This document shows positions 38,657 through 49,212 of a stretch of 64,000 bases of DNA, piece by piece. Position 1 is the stretch's first letter; each line of letters opens with the position of its first letter. The notes under the pieces were generated by a model. The model did not search any database and was not told the DNA's origin. It saw only the letters and a list, made by a program, of their open reading frames with translations. The DNA is from Buchnera aphidicola (Pterocallis alni) (GTDB lineage Bacteria > Pseudomonadota > Gammaproteobacteria > Enterobacterales > Enterobacteriaceae), in contig NZ_OZ060377.1 in assembly GCF_964059075.1 (NCBI RefSeq), positions 1 through 64,000 on the forward strand, written 5' to 3'. The translations under genes and the position numbers were made by a program.

Positions 38657-38701
38657 AAATTCTCTTGTTAATATAAAATTATTTGATATATTTTTAAATA
38701 T

Positions 38702-39250
38702 TTAGGTATTTTTTTCAATTTGATTAAAATTTAATTCTAATAAAGTTGATCTTCCAAATATTAATACTGAAATTTTTAATCTATTTTTATTATAATCTAT
38801 TTGTTCTACTGTTCCCTGAAAACCAGAAAATGGACCGTTATTAATTCTTATTCTTTCTCCTATATTAAATAATATTTTCGGTCGAGTTTGGTTTCCAATT
38901 TTATTTAATTTATTAATTATTTTATTGATTATTTTTTTGTGCATTGTTTTTGGTCTTTCTGATATTCCTCCAATAAATCCTATTATTTTGGGTGTATTGC
39001 GTATTAATTGCCAACTTTTTTCATTCATATACATATTAATTAAAATATAACCTGGGAAAAATTTACATTGGCTTGTTTTTTTTTTTCCATTTTTAATTTC
39101 TAATACTTTTTCACTGGGTACTATTATTTCTCCAAAATATTGTATTAAATTACTATTTTTTATATTTTTTTGTATTTTTTTTACTATTTGATTTTCTTGT
39201 CCGGATAAGGTTTGCAAAATATACCAATTTTTTTTTATAATATCGTACAT
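38702..39250 (-). CDS. nusG: Transcription antitermination factor NusG
   Basis: Binds RNA polymerase and couples it to the leading ribosome or Rho. 182 residues (E. coli 181). The NGN domain shows WYILQTLSGQE and CKFFPGYILINM; the KOW domain shows GERIRINNGPFSGFQGTVE and IFGRSTLLEL. It lies 10 bases downstream of secE, as in E. coli. Confidence 0.96.
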   Translation of the reverse strand: MYDIIKKNWYILQTLSGQENQIVKKIQKNIKNSNLIQYFGEIIVPSEKVLEIKNGKKKTSQCKFFPGYILINMYMNEKSWQLIRNTPKIIGFIGGISERPKTMHKKIINKIINKLNKIGNQTRPKILFNIGERIRINNGPFSGFQGTVEQIDYNKNRLKISVLIFGRSTLLELNFNQIEKNT

Positions 39251-39260
39251 TTTAAAACCT

Positions 39261-39506
39261 TTAATTAATTAAGTGGGATATAATATATAATATTATTTTA
39301 TCTAAAGTAAATAATGCAATAGATATTAATGTACTAATTATTAGTATAATTATTGTAATTTGTATTGTTTCTTTTTTTTTTGGATATGTGATAGTTTTGA
39401 TTTCTGATTTAATTTTTTTTTTGCAGAAGATAATTTTTTTTTTAAGTATTTTTATATATTGAATAAAAATAATCAGTGGTTTGAATTTATATAGTATTTT
39501 TAGCAT
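39261..39506 (-). CDS. secE: Preprotein translocase subunit SecE
   Basis: Clamp subunit of SecYEG. Only 81 residues against 127 in E. coli: the two N-terminal membrane helices are missing, leaving the amphipathic helix with EIKTITYPKKKET (E. coli EVRKVIWPTRQET) and one transmembrane helix. This is the minimal SecE form found in many bacteria and should suffice. The N-terminal 35 residues are basic and not clearly related to the lost helices. Confidence 0.9.
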   Translation of the reverse strand: MLKILYKFKPLIIFIQYIKILKKKIIFCKKKIKSEIKTITYPKKKETIQITIIILIISTLISIALFTLDKIILYIISHLIN

Positions 39507-39641
39507 TTTTTATATAGGAATTGATTGTTAAGTATTATTTATTTATAATGTAGCATTTTTATTTTTTATATATTATTTAATAATAAAATGTAACAGTTAT
39601 ATTACGTGATTAGTATAATGAAAATATTTTTAATACTTGTG

Positions 39642-39715
39642 TGCTGATACCCAGAGTTGAACTGGGGACCTCACCCTTACCAAGGGTGTGCTCTACCTAA
39701 CTGAGCCATATCAGC
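39642..39715 (-). tRNA. thrT: tRNA-Thr (anticodon GGT)
   Basis: Minus-strand tRNA starting GCTGATATGGCTCAG with anticodon loop CTTGGTAAG and the T-arm CCCCAGTTCAACTCTGGG; discriminator A. It is last of four tRNAs in the E. coli order thrU-tyrU-glyT-thrT, but tufB does not follow. CCA is not encoded. Confidence 0.96.
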
Positions 39716-39723
39716 TCTATTTT

Positions 39724-39795
39724 AGCGGGCAGTGGGAATCGAACCCACATTATAAGCTTGGAAGGCTAATGTAATAACCATTATACCATGCCCGC
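39724..39795 (-). tRNA. glyT: tRNA-Gly (anticodon TCC)
   Basis: Minus-strand tRNA beginning GCGGGCATGGTATAATGG, with anticodon loop CTTCCAA, T-arm TGGGTTCGATTCCCA and discriminator T as in E. coli glyT. CCA is not encoded. Eight bases separate it from thrT. Confidence 0.96.
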
Positions 39796-39804
39796 TTGAT
39801 ATTA

Positions 39805-39887
39805 TGGTGGAGGAAGGATTCGAACCTTCGAAGTCAATAGACGACAGATTTACAGTCTGCTCCCTTTAGCCACTCGGGAACTCCACC
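39805..39887 (-). tRNA. tyrU: tRNA-Tyr (anticodon GTA)
   Basis: Class II tRNA on the minus strand starting GGTGGAGTTCCCGAG; anticodon loop CTGTAAA; a long variable arm (GTCTATTGACTTC) as expected for tRNA-Tyr; T-arm AGGTTCGAATCCT. Discriminator A, and CCA not encoded. Confidence 0.96.
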
Positions 39888-39894
39888 TTATTTT

Positions 39895-39967
<73 letters not shown>

Positions 39968-40155
39968 TATAATTTAATACTATTCTTTTATATATTACTG
40001 TTAGATTATGAATTATGCAACATGAAATTTAAAAAATTTTTTAAAATATAGTTTAATCTTATAAGATATAATATATTTTTTTTAAAATGTATAAATTTTT
40101 ATTTTTAACATTTATAATATAGAAAACTATAAAATAATGGGAATTGAGAGTATTT

Positions 40156-41052
40156 ATGAATTTTTTATGTGATATTTTAGGTAATATAAAAGAAAATTTA
40201 TCTATGTTCCGAAATGACATAAATGTTTCTTTTGAATTTTTCCCACCAAAGTCTGTTGATTATGTAAATAGTAATTTTTTAAATTCAATTGAAAAATTAA
40301 GTGTTTTTCATCCTAAGTTTATTTCTATTACATGTACTGCTAATTTAGATAGTATACATGATTATACTGCGCAAGCAATAAAAAATATTCCTACAAGATT
40401 AAATTTAAATATTGCTCCTCATATTATTTATGTTAATTCTAATAAAAAAAAAATACAAGATTTAGCTCGTATGTATTGGAATAATGGAATTAAAAATATT
40501 ATTGCTCTTAGGGGGGATATACAAAAAAATAATACTAGTACTCAATTATATGCTTCAGAGTTAATTTTATTATTAAAACAAGTTGCTGATTTTGATATTT
40601 CTGTTGCTGCATATCCTGAAGTGCATCCTACATGTCACAATTCTTATATTGATATAATTAATTTAAAAAATAAAATTAATTGTGGAGCCAATCGCGCAAT
40701 TACACAATTTTTTTTTAATGTAGATCATTACCTGAGATTTAGAGATCGTTGTTTTTGTGTGGGTATAGATAAAGAAATTATTCCCGGTATATTACCTATT
40801 ACTAATTTTCAACAAATACAAAAGTTTACTAATATGACTAATGTAAACCTTCCGAAATGGATATGTAATCTTTTTTCAAAAATAGAGTGTGATGAAGTTA
40901 ATATTAGTAAAATGTTTGGCTTATTAATTTGTCTTGATATGGTAAATCAATTATATAAAGAAGGTATTAGGGATTTTCATTTTTATACTTTGAATCAATT
41001 TGATATTGTTTATACTCTATGTTGTTACTTAGGTTTAAGTGTTCAAAAATAA
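40156..41052 (+). CDS. metF: 5,10-methylenetetrahydrofolate reductase
   Basis: FAD enzyme that makes 5-methyltetrahydrofolate, the methyl donor for MetE (23288). FEFFPPKS with the catalytic glutamate, IIALRGDIQ, VAAYPEVHP and ANRAITQFFFNV are conserved. The ATG at 40156 yields 298 residues (E. coli 296); a TTG at 40144 is in frame but lies ahead of the GAGAG binding site. Solo gene; metL/metB are not near. Confidence 0.96.
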   Translation: MNFLCDILGNIKENLSMFRNDINVSFEFFPPKSVDYVNSNFLNSIEKLSVFHPKFISITCTANLDSIHDYTAQAIKNIPTRLNLNIAPHIIYVNSNKKKIQDLARMYWNNGIKNIIALRGDIQKNNTSTQLYASELILLLKQVADFDISVAAYPEVHPTCHNSYIDIINLKNKINCGANRAITQFFFNVDHYLRFRDRCFCVGIDKEIIPGILPITNFQQIQKFTNMTNVNLPKWICNLFSKIECDEVNISKMFGLLICLDMVNQLYKEGIRDFHFYTLNQFDIVYTLCCYLGLSVQK

Positions 41053-41381
41053 TTTTTTTATATTTTATAAATATAATTATATAAAATAAATAGATATGAA
41101 GGAATGGTTATTATTTTACATTGATATTTGTATTATAAAATATGTTTTATATCAGTATAGATTTTTTATAAAATAGGTAAATATTTATAATGAACATTTT
41201 GTAATCATATTTGTCATTTTTTTACATATATAATATGTTTAATATATCATATAATATAAAATATATTTTTTGGAACAATAGAACATTATGGATTTTGTAT
41301 ATATGTAAATTCGTACAATGTTTAAAAAATATTTTTCTTAATAGATATACATTAAAATAAACTTAATAATGGAAATAAAAA
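41053..41381. other. AT-rich spacer before argG
   Basis: About 330 bases with no gene or clear remnant. In the Buchnera order I know argE, argC and argB lie between metF and argG; nothing here resembles them. Probably degraded gene space plus the argGH promoter, which I cannot pinpoint. Confidence 0.45.
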
Positions 41382-42596
41382 ATGATATTATTAAAAAATA
41401 GAAAGATAGTTGTTTTAGCTTATTCAGGTGGTTTAGATACTTCTGCAATTATACCATGGATTAAAGAACATTATTCTTTAGATGTAATAGCATTTGTCGC
41501 TAATATTGGACAATCTAAGTCTGATCTATTCGGTATTGAAGAAAAAGCTATACAATCAGGTGCAAAAAAATGTTATGTTATTGATTTAAGAGAAAAATTT
41601 ATTAAAAATTATATTTTACCTGTTTTAAGTACTGGTGCATTATATGAAGGTAATTATTTACTAGGAACAGCCATGGCTAGACCTATTATTGCTAAGGAAC
41701 AAATTAAATTAGCTTTAAAAATTCAAGCACGTGCAATATGTCATGGAGCAACGGGAAAAGGAAATGATCAAGTTCGTTTTGAGACGGCATATGCGGCATT
41801 ATGTCCAGAATTAAAAGTGATTTCACCTTGGAGAGAGTGGAAATTTTCTTCTCGAGAAGATTTAATTAAGTATTTGCATCAAAAAAACATTCCAACTACT
41901 GCTACAATTAAAAAAATATATAGTAGGGATGAAAATATTTGGCATATTTCTACAGAAGGAGGGATTTTAGAAAATCCTTGGAATCAAGCTAGTAAAGATT
42001 GTTGGGTGTGGACAACTGATCCCTTGAATGCTCCTAATATAGAAGAGTATGTGAATATATCTTTTAAAGAAGGATATCCTATTTCTGTAAATCATAATAA
42101 ATTAAATGTATTAGAAATTTTGCAATTATTAAATAAAATTGGTTCTAAACATGGAGTTGGTCGTATTGATATTGTTGAAAATAGGTTAATTGGAATGAAG
42201 TCTAGAGGTTGTTATGAAACCCCAGGAGGTACTATTTTAATGAAAGCGATGCGAGCTATAGAGGAGTTAGTACTAGATAGAAATAGTTTTCAATGGAGAG
42301 AACAACTTGCATTGTATATGTCTAATTTAGTATATAATGGATTATGGTTTTCTCCAATGCGTAAATCTATACAAAATGCTGCAAGTATATTTTTTAAAAT
42401 GTTAACTGGAACAGTAGTATTAAAATTATATAAAGGAAATATTACTGTGATCCAAAAAAAATCTGATAATTCTTTATATTCAGAAGAATTTGCTACTTTT
42501 GGAAAAGATAGTGTATATAATCATCAAGATGCTCAAGGTTTTATCAATTTATTTTCTTTATCTTCTAAAATTAGATATTTAAATAATAAGAAATGA
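41382..42596 (+). CDS. argG: Argininosuccinate synthase
   Basis: Joins citrulline and aspartate with ATP cleavage. The N-type ATP pyrophosphatase loop AYSGGLDTS is at about residues 13-21, and GATGKGNDQVRFE plus STEGGILENPW are conserved. 404 residues: the short form rather than the longer 447-residue E. coli form. With argH it makes the last two steps of arginine synthesis; the earlier arg genes are not in the window. Confidence 0.97.
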   Translation: MILLKNRKIVVLAYSGGLDTSAIIPWIKEHYSLDVIAFVANIGQSKSDLFGIEEKAIQSGAKKCYVIDLREKFIKNYILPVLSTGALYEGNYLLGTAMARPIIAKEQIKLALKIQARAICHGATGKGNDQVRFETAYAALCPELKVISPWREWKFSSREDLIKYLHQKNIPTTATIKKIYSRDENIWHISTEGGILENPWNQASKDCWVWTTDPLNAPNIEEYVNISFKEGYPISVNHNKLNVLEILQLLNKIGSKHGVGRIDIVENRLIGMKSRGCYETPGGTILMKAMRAIEELVLDRNSFQWREQLALYMSNLVYNGLWFSPMRKSIQNAASIFFKMLTGTVVLKLYKGNITVIQKKSDNSLYSEEFATFGKDSVYNHQDAQGFINLFSLSSKIRYLNNKK

Positions 42597-42680
42597 TATT
42601 TGTGCATAATTTATTATAATATTTATACTATGTTGTAATATTTTTATAATTATATTTTAATTTTATAAGGTGTTTTATTT

Positions 42681-44066
42681 ATGAATATTGATAATAAATT
42701 ATGGGGTGGTAGATTTTTAAAAAAATCAAATCAGTTATTTACTAAATTTAATTGTTCATTAAAAATTGATTATCATTTAGTGGAACAAGATATCTTTGGA
42801 TCTATTGCTTGGTCGAAGTCGTTATTAGAATGTAATGTATTAACTACTAAAGAACAAAAAAAAATTGAACTAGCATTATGTATTTTAAAACAAGATGTTA
42901 AAAAAAATAAAGAGAAAATTCTAAATAGTACTTCAGAAGATATTCATAGTTGGGTTGAATCTCAATTAGTAGATATGATTGGACCGTTAGGTAAGAAATT
43001 ACACACTGGGCGTAGTCGTAATGACCAAGTAACAACAGATTTAAAGTTATGGTGTAAAGATACAATTCCAAATATATTATTTTCTTTAAAAAAGATACAA
43101 TGTGATTTACTTAGAAAAGCAGAATTGTTATATGATTGTATTATGCCTGGTTATACACATTTACAACAAGCACAACCAATTACTTTTGGATATTGGTGTT
43201 TAGCTTATCTACACATGTTTAAGAGAGATACAAATAGATTGTTAGATAGTTTAAAAAGGTTAGATGTTAGTCCTTTAGGATCAGGTGCTTTATCAGGAAC
43301 TTTTTGTTCTATTGACCGTGATGCATTAGCTAAGAGAATGAATTTTAACAGTTCTACTGAAAATAGTTTAGATGCTGTTTCTGATAGAGATTATGTTTTG
43401 GAATTATTATCTGTGGCTTCTATTAGTATGATACATTTATCTAGATTTTCTGAAGATATAATATTTTTTAATTCTGTTGAATGTAATTTTATAGAATTAT
43501 CTGATTCTATTACTTCTGGTTCTTCTTTAATGCCCCAAAAAAAAAATCCTGATGCTTTAGAATTGATTCGAGGCAAAACAGGTAGAGTACATGGTTACTT
43601 GTTAAGTATGTTAACTATATTAAAAGGTTTACCTTTATCATATAATAAGGATATGCAGGAAGACAAATATCTTTTATTTTCTGCTATGAATATTTGGATG
43701 AATTGTTTAAATATTACTATTTTAGTATTAAGAAATATGATAGTTAATAAATCCATATGTTTACACTCTGCTAAGAAGGGTTATTCTAATGCTACCGAAA
43801 TAGCAGATTATTTAGTTAATAAAGGTGTTTCTTTTAGAGAAGCACATTTTATTGCAGGTAAAATTGTTTTAGAAGCAATAAATCAAAAATGTGCTTTAGA
43901 AGAATTAAATATTTCCACTTTTAAGAAATATCATTTTATTTTTGAAGAAGATATATATAACAAGTTAAGTTTAAATTCTTGTTTGAATAGTAAAAATTCT
44001 AAGGGAGGTGTTTCTTTAAGACAAATTTTACAGTCTATATATAATATTAAAAAAGAATTATATTAA
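42681..44066 (+). CDS. argH: Argininosuccinate lyase
   Basis: Splits argininosuccinate to arginine and fumarate. 461 residues (E. coli 457). The fumarase-superfamily signature [12 protein letters not shown] is intact, with the substrate motif [13 protein letters not shown] and [14 protein letters not shown] precedes the ATG. It ends in front of an intrinsic terminator and is convergent with rpoD. Confidence 0.97.
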   Translation: MNIDNKLWGGRFLKKSNQLFTKFNCSLKIDYHLVEQDIFGSIAWSKSLLECNVLTTKEQKKIELALCILKQDVKKNKEKILNSTSEDIHSWVESQLVDMIGPLGKKLHTGRSRNDQVTTDLKLWCKDTIPNILFSLKKIQCDLLRKAELLYDCIMPGYTHLQQAQPITFGYWCLAYLHMFKRDTNRLLDSLKRLDVSPLGSGALSGTFCSIDRDALAKRMNFNSSTENSLDAVSDRDYVLELLSVASISMIHLSRFSEDIIFFNSVECNFIELSDSITSGSSLMPQKKNPDALELIRGKTGRVHGYLLSMLTILKGLPLSYNKDMQEDKYLLFSAMNIWMNCLNITILVLRNMIVNKSICLHSAKKGYSNATEIADYLVNKGVSFREAHFIAGKIVLEAINQKCALEELNISTFKKYHFIFEEDIYNKLSLNSCLNSKNSKGGVSLRQILQSIYNIKKELY

Positions 44067-44113
44067 TTTAGATCATTAAGTAAATATTTTCAAATTTATA
44101 AAAATTGTTAGAT

Positions 44114-44147
44114 AAGCTTCCTAATATTCATTTAAGAAGCTTTTTTT
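44114..44147 (+). terminator. Intrinsic terminator after argH
   Basis: Inverted repeat AAGCTTC (44114-44120) / GAAGCTT (44136-44142) with a 15-base loop, directly followed by a T run, about 50 bases after the argH stop. The orientation fits argH; on the other strand it could also slow rpoD transcripts ending at 44175. Confidence 0.7.
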
Positions 44148-44174
44148 ATTATTTTAATATAATGGTGATATTAA

Positions 44175-45956
44175 CTAATCATCTAAAAAATTTTTTAATA
44201 TTTCAGATCGACTAGGATGTCTTAATTTTTTTAAAGCTTTAGCTTCAATTTGTCTAATTCTTTCTCTGGTAACTGAAAATTTTTTTCCTACTTCTTCTAA
44301 AGTATGATCACTGTTCATATCAATTCCAAATCGCATTTTTAATACTTCTTCTTCTCTTGGAGTCAATTCAGATAAAATAACTTTAGTTATTTTTCTTAAG
44401 CTTTCTAAAGTTGCAGAATTAATTGGTAATTCTAAACTGACATCTTCTATAAAATCACTTAATTGAGAATCTTCGTCATCTCCTACAGGAGTTTCCATAG
44501 AAATTGGTTCTTTAGATATTTTTAGTACTTTTCTAATTTTTTCTTCTGGCATTAACATGCGAGTTGATAATTCTTCTGGTGTGGGTTCTCTTCCAATTTC
44601 TTGTAAAATTTGTCTTGATATTCTATTTAGTTTATTAATTGTTTCAATCATATGTACAGGGATTCTAATTGTTCTAGCTTGATCAGCTATGGATCGTGTA
44701 ATTGCTTGTCTTATCCACCATGTTGCATAAGTTGAAAATTTATATCCTCGTTTATATTCAAATTTATCTACTGCTTTCATTAATCCAATATTTCCTTCTT
44801 GAATTAAATCTAAAAATTGCAATCCTCTATTAGTATATTTTTTTGCTATAGAAATAACTAGTCTTAAATTAGCTTCAATCATATTTCTTTTTGCATTTTT
44901 TGTTTTTGATTCTCCTAATAAAATTGATTTATTAATTTTTTTTATTTCACTGATACTTAATCCAGTTTCTTTTTCAATTTGTTTTAATTGTTGTGTAATT
45001 GTGATGATAGTATTTTGTACTTTATATAAATTTCTATTCCATATGGTGTTCATTTTTTTTAATTTATTTAACCATTTTTTATTATTTTCATTTCCAATAA
45101 ATACTTCCATAAATATTTTTTTTGGTATTTTACAATCAACAGTACATAATTGCATAATTTTTCTTTCTTTTTTTCTGATTCGATAAATTATGTTACGCAT
45201 ATTATTAATGATATTTTCATATTGTTTAGGTACTAATTTGAAACTTTTAAATATTTTAGATAATTTTTCTATTTCAATGATTGCATCTTTATGTGATCTT
45301 TTTTTTTTATCTATTATATAAACAGTTTTTAAGTATTGTTGTTTTAATTGTTGAAATTTTTCTTTAACTAATTCTAAATCTATATTATTTTCTGCAGATT
45401 TTTTTTTCTTATTTTTTTTTTTATCAAGTATGTCTTCTAATGTATTGGGTGGTTTTTCAATCACAAAACCTGCTATTACATCTGATAATCTTATTTGTCC
45501 TGATTGAATTCGAGAATATTGGTTAAGGAGATAAACAATAGATTCTGGGTATTGTGAAATAGATAATTGTACTTGATTAATTCCTTCTTCTATTTCCTTC
45601 GCTATATTGATTTCACCTTGTCTGGTTAATAGTTCTACTGTTCCCATTTCTCGCATATACATGCGTATTGGATCTACTGTGCGTCCTAATTCTGTTCCTG
45701 TATTTGATATTTGTGTTTCATTATTCAGTTCTTTGTCTTGTATATCTGTATATTTTTTGTTTGCTATTTTTATAGTTCTTTTTTTTTCTATTATTTTAAT
45801 ATCCATTGTACGAAGGATATGAATAATATTTTTTAATTTACTTGTATCAATAATTTTCTTTTTTATTAACTTGTTGATATCAGCATATGTTAAATATCCT
45901 TGATTTTGACCACGTTCTATTAAAATATCTATTTGAAAACTAGCATTTTTTTTCAT
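44175..45956 (-). CDS. rpoD: RNA polymerase primary sigma factor sigma-70
   Basis: 593 residues (E. coli 613). Region 1.1 is recognisable at the N-terminus, the non-conserved region is present but lysine rich, region 2 has [21 protein letters not shown] split by drift only slightly ([12 protein letters not shown]), and region 4.2 has [20 protein letters not shown]. It is the last gene of the rpsU-dnaG-rpoD macromolecular synthesis operon, with all three in E. coli order. Confidence 0.98.
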   Translation of the reverse strand: MKKNASFQIDILIERGQNQGYLTYADINKLIKKKIIDTSKLKNIIHILRTMDIKIIEKKRTIKIANKKYTDIQDKELNNETQISNTGTELGRTVDPIRMYMREMGTVELLTRQGEINIAKEIEEGINQVQLSISQYPESIVYLLNQYSRIQSGQIRLSDVIAGFVIEKPPNTLEDILDKKKNKKKKSAENNIDLELVKEKFQQLKQQYLKTVYIIDKKKRSHKDAIIEIEKLSKIFKSFKLVPKQYENIINNMRNIIYRIRKKERKIMQLCTVDCKIPKKIFMEVFIGNENNKKWLNKLKKMNTIWNRNLYKVQNTIITITQQLKQIEKETGLSISEIKKINKSILLGESKTKNAKRNMIEANLRLVISIAKKYTNRGLQFLDLIQEGNIGLMKAVDKFEYKRGYKFSTYATWWIRQAITRSIADQARTIRIPVHMIETINKLNRISRQILQEIGREPTPEELSTRMLMPEEKIRKVLKISKEPISMETPVGDDEDSQLSDFIEDVSLELPINSATLESLRKITKVILSELTPREEEVLKMRFGIDMNSDHTLEEVGKKFSVTRERIRQIEAKALKKLRHPSRSEILKNFLDD

Positions 45957-46022
45957 AATTATTCCTGTTTTAATTATATAAATAGATGAATATCATCTAA
46001 CATTTATTATATAATTTTATTA

Positions 46023-47780
46023 TTATATATGTGATTTTTTTGATAATTGTTGATTAATTTTCCATAATATTTTTTTTTCTGTGATATTTAAACCATAATA
46101 ACGATCTTTATGAATTAAAGTATTATATTTTTTTTCTAAAGCTATTTGATATATTTTTTTAATTAAATGAATAAATACAATTTTTTTTTTTTTAGTATCA
46201 ATCATATTATTCCAACTTGCTAATTTGTTAATTATATTAAGTTTTTTTTTTTTTGTTCTATAAAATTCAAGAATTTGTCCAGTATTAATATGATTATATT
46301 GTTTACATAGTGAAAATATTTCCATAAATAATGATAGTCCGGGTATATGCATTTTTTTAAATTCGTAAATAGAACATGGAATAATTTGATGTAGGTTTGG
46401 TTTTTGTAAAATTAAACTTATTAATATACGCATATTAGTTGGTTTAATATCTAATATATTATAATGATAGTATTTTTTTTCTTGAAACAGTTTATTTAAT
46501 TCATAATGATCTATAATTCCAATTTGTATTCCTAATTTTTTTTTTAGATGCATTCTGATAAATTTGTCAGGTATTTTGTTAATTAGTGGTATAGCTTTTT
46601 TGATTAATTGTATTTTTTTGTATATAGAATCTATTTTATTTTTTTGATTTATTATATTCATTAAAAAAAAATCGAATATATTGACGGAATTTTTTATCCT
46701 TTTTTTAAATTTTTTTGTTCCCTCTTTATGTATAATGCTATCGGGGTCTTCTCCTTGAGGTAAAAAAATAAATTTTATACTTCTATAGTTTATAAGGTAT
46801 GATAATGCTATTTTCAAAGTTCTCCAAGCTGCTTTGATTCCTGCTACATCTCCATCATAACAATATATAATATTATCAGTTTTTTGAAATAGTACTTTAA
46901 TTTGATTCTTTGTAGTTATCGTACCTAATGATGATACTGTATCTTTAATATTATATTGTACTAATGATATAACATCAAAATATCCTTCTACTACTAGTAT
47001 ATATTTTATTTTATTTTTTTTTTGATAAATTTGGTAAATTCCGTATAAAATATTACTTTTATTAAAAATATATGTATTAGAAGAGTTAATATATTTTGGA
47101 TTATTAGCATTGATGGTTCTTCCCCCTAAAGCGATAATTTTACCATATTTATTTTGTATAGGAAAAATAATTCTATTTTTAAATCTTTCATATTGTGTAT
47201 TGTTTGTATTGTTATATAGTATACCTAATTTTATTAAACTATAAATATATTTTTTATTTTTTTTGATTATCGGGTTTGATAATAAAGTATTTATTTGTGC
47301 AAATCCAATTTGAAAATATTTAATCATTGCATTGTTTATTTTTCTTTTTTTTAAGTATTTTTGTGCTATGTGAGAGTTTTTATTTTGTAAGTTAAAGTAA
47401 TATAATTTTGATGCTATTTCTATAATTTTATATAATTTTTTTTTTTTACAGTATTGTTGTTGAATCTTTTCATTAAAAAATTTGTATGGTATGTGAATAT
47501 TAAATACATTAGAAATTGTTTGAATACTATCTAAAAATGATGATTGGTTGTATTTCATTAAGAAATCTATTATATTTCCGTGCGCATTACATCCAAAACA
47601 ATGAAAATATTGTTTATTTTCATTAATAGAAAAAGAAGGTGTTTTTTCATTATGAAAAGGGCAAATACTATAGTAATTTTTTCCTATTTTTTGTAATTTA
47701 ATATACATTTCAATTAATTGAACAATATTTGTTTGATCTAGTATGTTTTTTATAATATCTGGAGGTATGAAATAATTCAT
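46023..47780 (-). CDS. dnaG: DNA primase
   Basis: Makes RNA primers at the fork. 585 residues (E. coli 581). The CHC2 zinc finger (CPFHNEKTPSF ... FHCFGC, about residues 40-64), the RNA polymerase basic motif, and TOPRIM motifs VVEGYFDVISL and YDGDVAG are intact. The C-terminal DnaB-interacting domain is present but hardly conserved. It lies between rpsU and rpoD; a hairpin precedes it. Confidence 0.96.
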   Translation of the reverse strand: MNYFIPPDIIKNILDQTNIVQLIEMYIKLQKIGKNYYSICPFHNEKTPSFSINENKQYFHCFGCNAHGNIIDFLMKYNQSSFLDSIQTISNVFNIHIPYKFFNEKIQQQYCKKKKLYKIIEIASKLYYFNLQNKNSHIAQKYLKKRKINNAMIKYFQIGFAQINTLLSNPIIKKNKKYIYSLIKLGILYNNTNNTQYERFKNRIIFPIQNKYGKIIALGGRTINANNPKYINSSNTYIFNKSNILYGIYQIYQKKNKIKYILVVEGYFDVISLVQYNIKDTVSSLGTITTKNQIKVLFQKTDNIIYCYDGDVAGIKAAWRTLKIALSYLINYRSIKFIFLPQGEDPDSIIHKEGTKKFKKRIKNSVNIFDFFLMNIINQKNKIDSIYKKIQLIKKAIPLINKIPDKFIRMHLKKKLGIQIGIIDHYELNKLFQEKKYYHYNILDIKPTNMRILISLILQKPNLHQIIPCSIYEFKKMHIPGLSLFMEIFSLCKQYNHINTGQILEFYRTKKKKLNIINKLASWNNMIDTKKKKIVFIHLIKKIYQIALEKKYNTLIHKDRYYGLNITEKKILWKINQQLSKKSHI

Positions 47781-47810
47781 AATTTTATTATTTATATATA
47801 TATGTAAAGT

Positions 47811-47837
47811 GACCGTGCTGAAAATATTAGTACGGTC
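47811..47837 (-). terminator. Hairpin between rpsU and dnaG
   Basis: Inverted repeat GACCGTGCT / AGTACGGTC (8 of 9 pairs, the remaining one G-T type) with a 9-base loop, 33 bases after the rpsU stop. In E. coli a partial terminator at this place makes rpsU mRNA more abundant than dnaG mRNA. The following sequence on the minus strand is only weakly T-rich, consistent with a leaky terminator. Confidence 0.65.
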
Positions 47838-47869
47838 TCAAGTTAATATTTTATATTCTTGAATGTGTT

Positions 47870-48085
47870 TTAATACATTTTGATACGTTTAGTATTTTCT
47901 CTTAAAATTTTTTTAGATAATCTTTTAACAGCTGATGCTTTTGCTCTTTTTCGTTGTGTGGTTGGTTTTTCATAAAATTCTCTTCTTCTCATTTCCGATA
48001 GTATACCGGATTTTTCACACGCTCGTTTAAATCTTCTTAATGCAACATCAAATGGTTCATTTTCTCTTAATTTAATTATTGGCAT
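47870..48085 (-). CDS. rpsU: 30S ribosomal protein S21
   Basis: 71 residues, exactly the E. coli length; [15 protein letters not shown] and [21 protein letters not shown] are nearly identical. The start at 48085 gives MPIIKLREN; an upstream ATG at 48100 would add five residues unknown in the family. First gene of rpsU-dnaG-rpoD and divergent from tsaD by about 100 bases. Confidence 0.97.
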   Translation of the reverse strand: MPIIKLRENEPFDVALRRFKRACEKSGILSEMRRREFYEKPTTQRKRAKASAVKRLSKKILRENTKRIKMY

Positions 48086-48187
48086 ATTATATTTTCTCAT
48101 TATTGAAAACAGTTTAATATATAATTAATTATATATTATATAATTCTTTTATTATAAATATTTAAATATATTATTTTTTTTGTATAT

Positions 48188-49189
48188 ATGCGTATATTAG
48201 GAATTGAAACTTCATTTGATGATACAGGAGTGGCAGTTTATGATAGTGATTCAGGTTTATTAATAAATGAATTATATAGTCAGTCGATGCATAATCAATA
48301 TGGAGGAGTGGTACCTGAATTAGCTGCTCGAGATCATGTAAACAAATTAGCTCCTTTAATATTTAGTATTATGGAAAATAAAAAAATATCTTTTAATACT
48401 ATTAATGCTATTGCTTATACAGCCGGTCCTGGTTTAGCTGGTTCTTTGCTTGTTGGTGCTGCGCTAAGCTGTTCTTTAGCTTATTCTTGTGGTATTCCTG
48501 TAATACCAATTAATCATATGGAAGGACATTTATTATCTCCTAGGTTAACGAATAATATTTTTAATTTTCCAGTGGTGGTATTATTAATTTCAGGTAAACA
48601 TACGCAATTAATTTTTGCTAGTAAATTTGGAAAATATGATTTATTAGGTGAAACTTTAGATGATGCTGTAGGAGAGGTTTTTGATAAGATTGCTAAGGCT
48701 TTAAATTTAGGTTATCCAGGAGGATCAAAATTATCGCATTTTGCTAAAAATGGAAGAGGTGGAACATTTCGTTTTCCAACACCAATGAAATATAGTAATA
48801 ATTTTAATTTTAGTTTTTCTGGTATTAAAACATTTACTTTAAATTTAATTAATAAAAATTTTGGTGATATTAATATATGTTATGATATTGCTTATGGTTT
48901 TGAACATGCTATTGTAGATGTATTAATTTATAAATGTCACCAAGCATTAAAAAAAATGGGAGTCAATAGATTAGTGATTGCTGGGGGGGTAAGTGCTAAT
49001 ATGACATTAATAACAAAAATGAAAGATATGTTAAAATTACATAATGGAATCTTGTATGTTCCTGACCCCATTTTTTGTACTGATAATGCTGCTATGATTG
49101 CGTATGCTGGTATGTTACGTTTTAAAAAAAAAAAATATACTAATATAGATATTATGGTAAATCCGAATTGGGTAATTACAGATATTTAA
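48188..49189 (+). CDS. tsaD: tRNA threonylcarbamoyladenosine transferase TsaD
   Basis: Catalytic subunit for t6A37 formation in tRNAs reading ANN codons. 333 residues (E. coli 337). The metal-binding HMEGH gives His110 and His114; LGIETSFDDTGVAVYD and AGGVSANMTL (AGGV motif of the ASKHA fold) are intact. Partners TsaB, TsaC and TsaE are not in the window. Divergent from rpsU as in E. coli. Confidence 0.97.
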   Translation: MRILGIETSFDDTGVAVYDSDSGLLINELYSQSMHNQYGGVVPELAARDHVNKLAPLIFSIMENKKISFNTINAIAYTAGPGLAGSLLVGAALSCSLAYSCGIPVIPINHMEGHLLSPRLTNNIFNFPVVVLLISGKHTQLIFASKFGKYDLLGETLDDAVGEVFDKIAKALNLGYPGGSKLSHFAKNGRGGTFRFPTPMKYSNNFNFSFSGIKTFTLNLINKNFGDINICYDIAYGFEHAIVDVLIYKCHQALKKMGVNRLVIAGGVSANMTLITKMKDMLKLHNGILYVPDPIFCTDNAAMIAYAGMLRFKKKKYTNIDIMVNPNWVITDI

Positions 49190-49212
49190 TGTAAATATGA
49201 AATTATTATATT

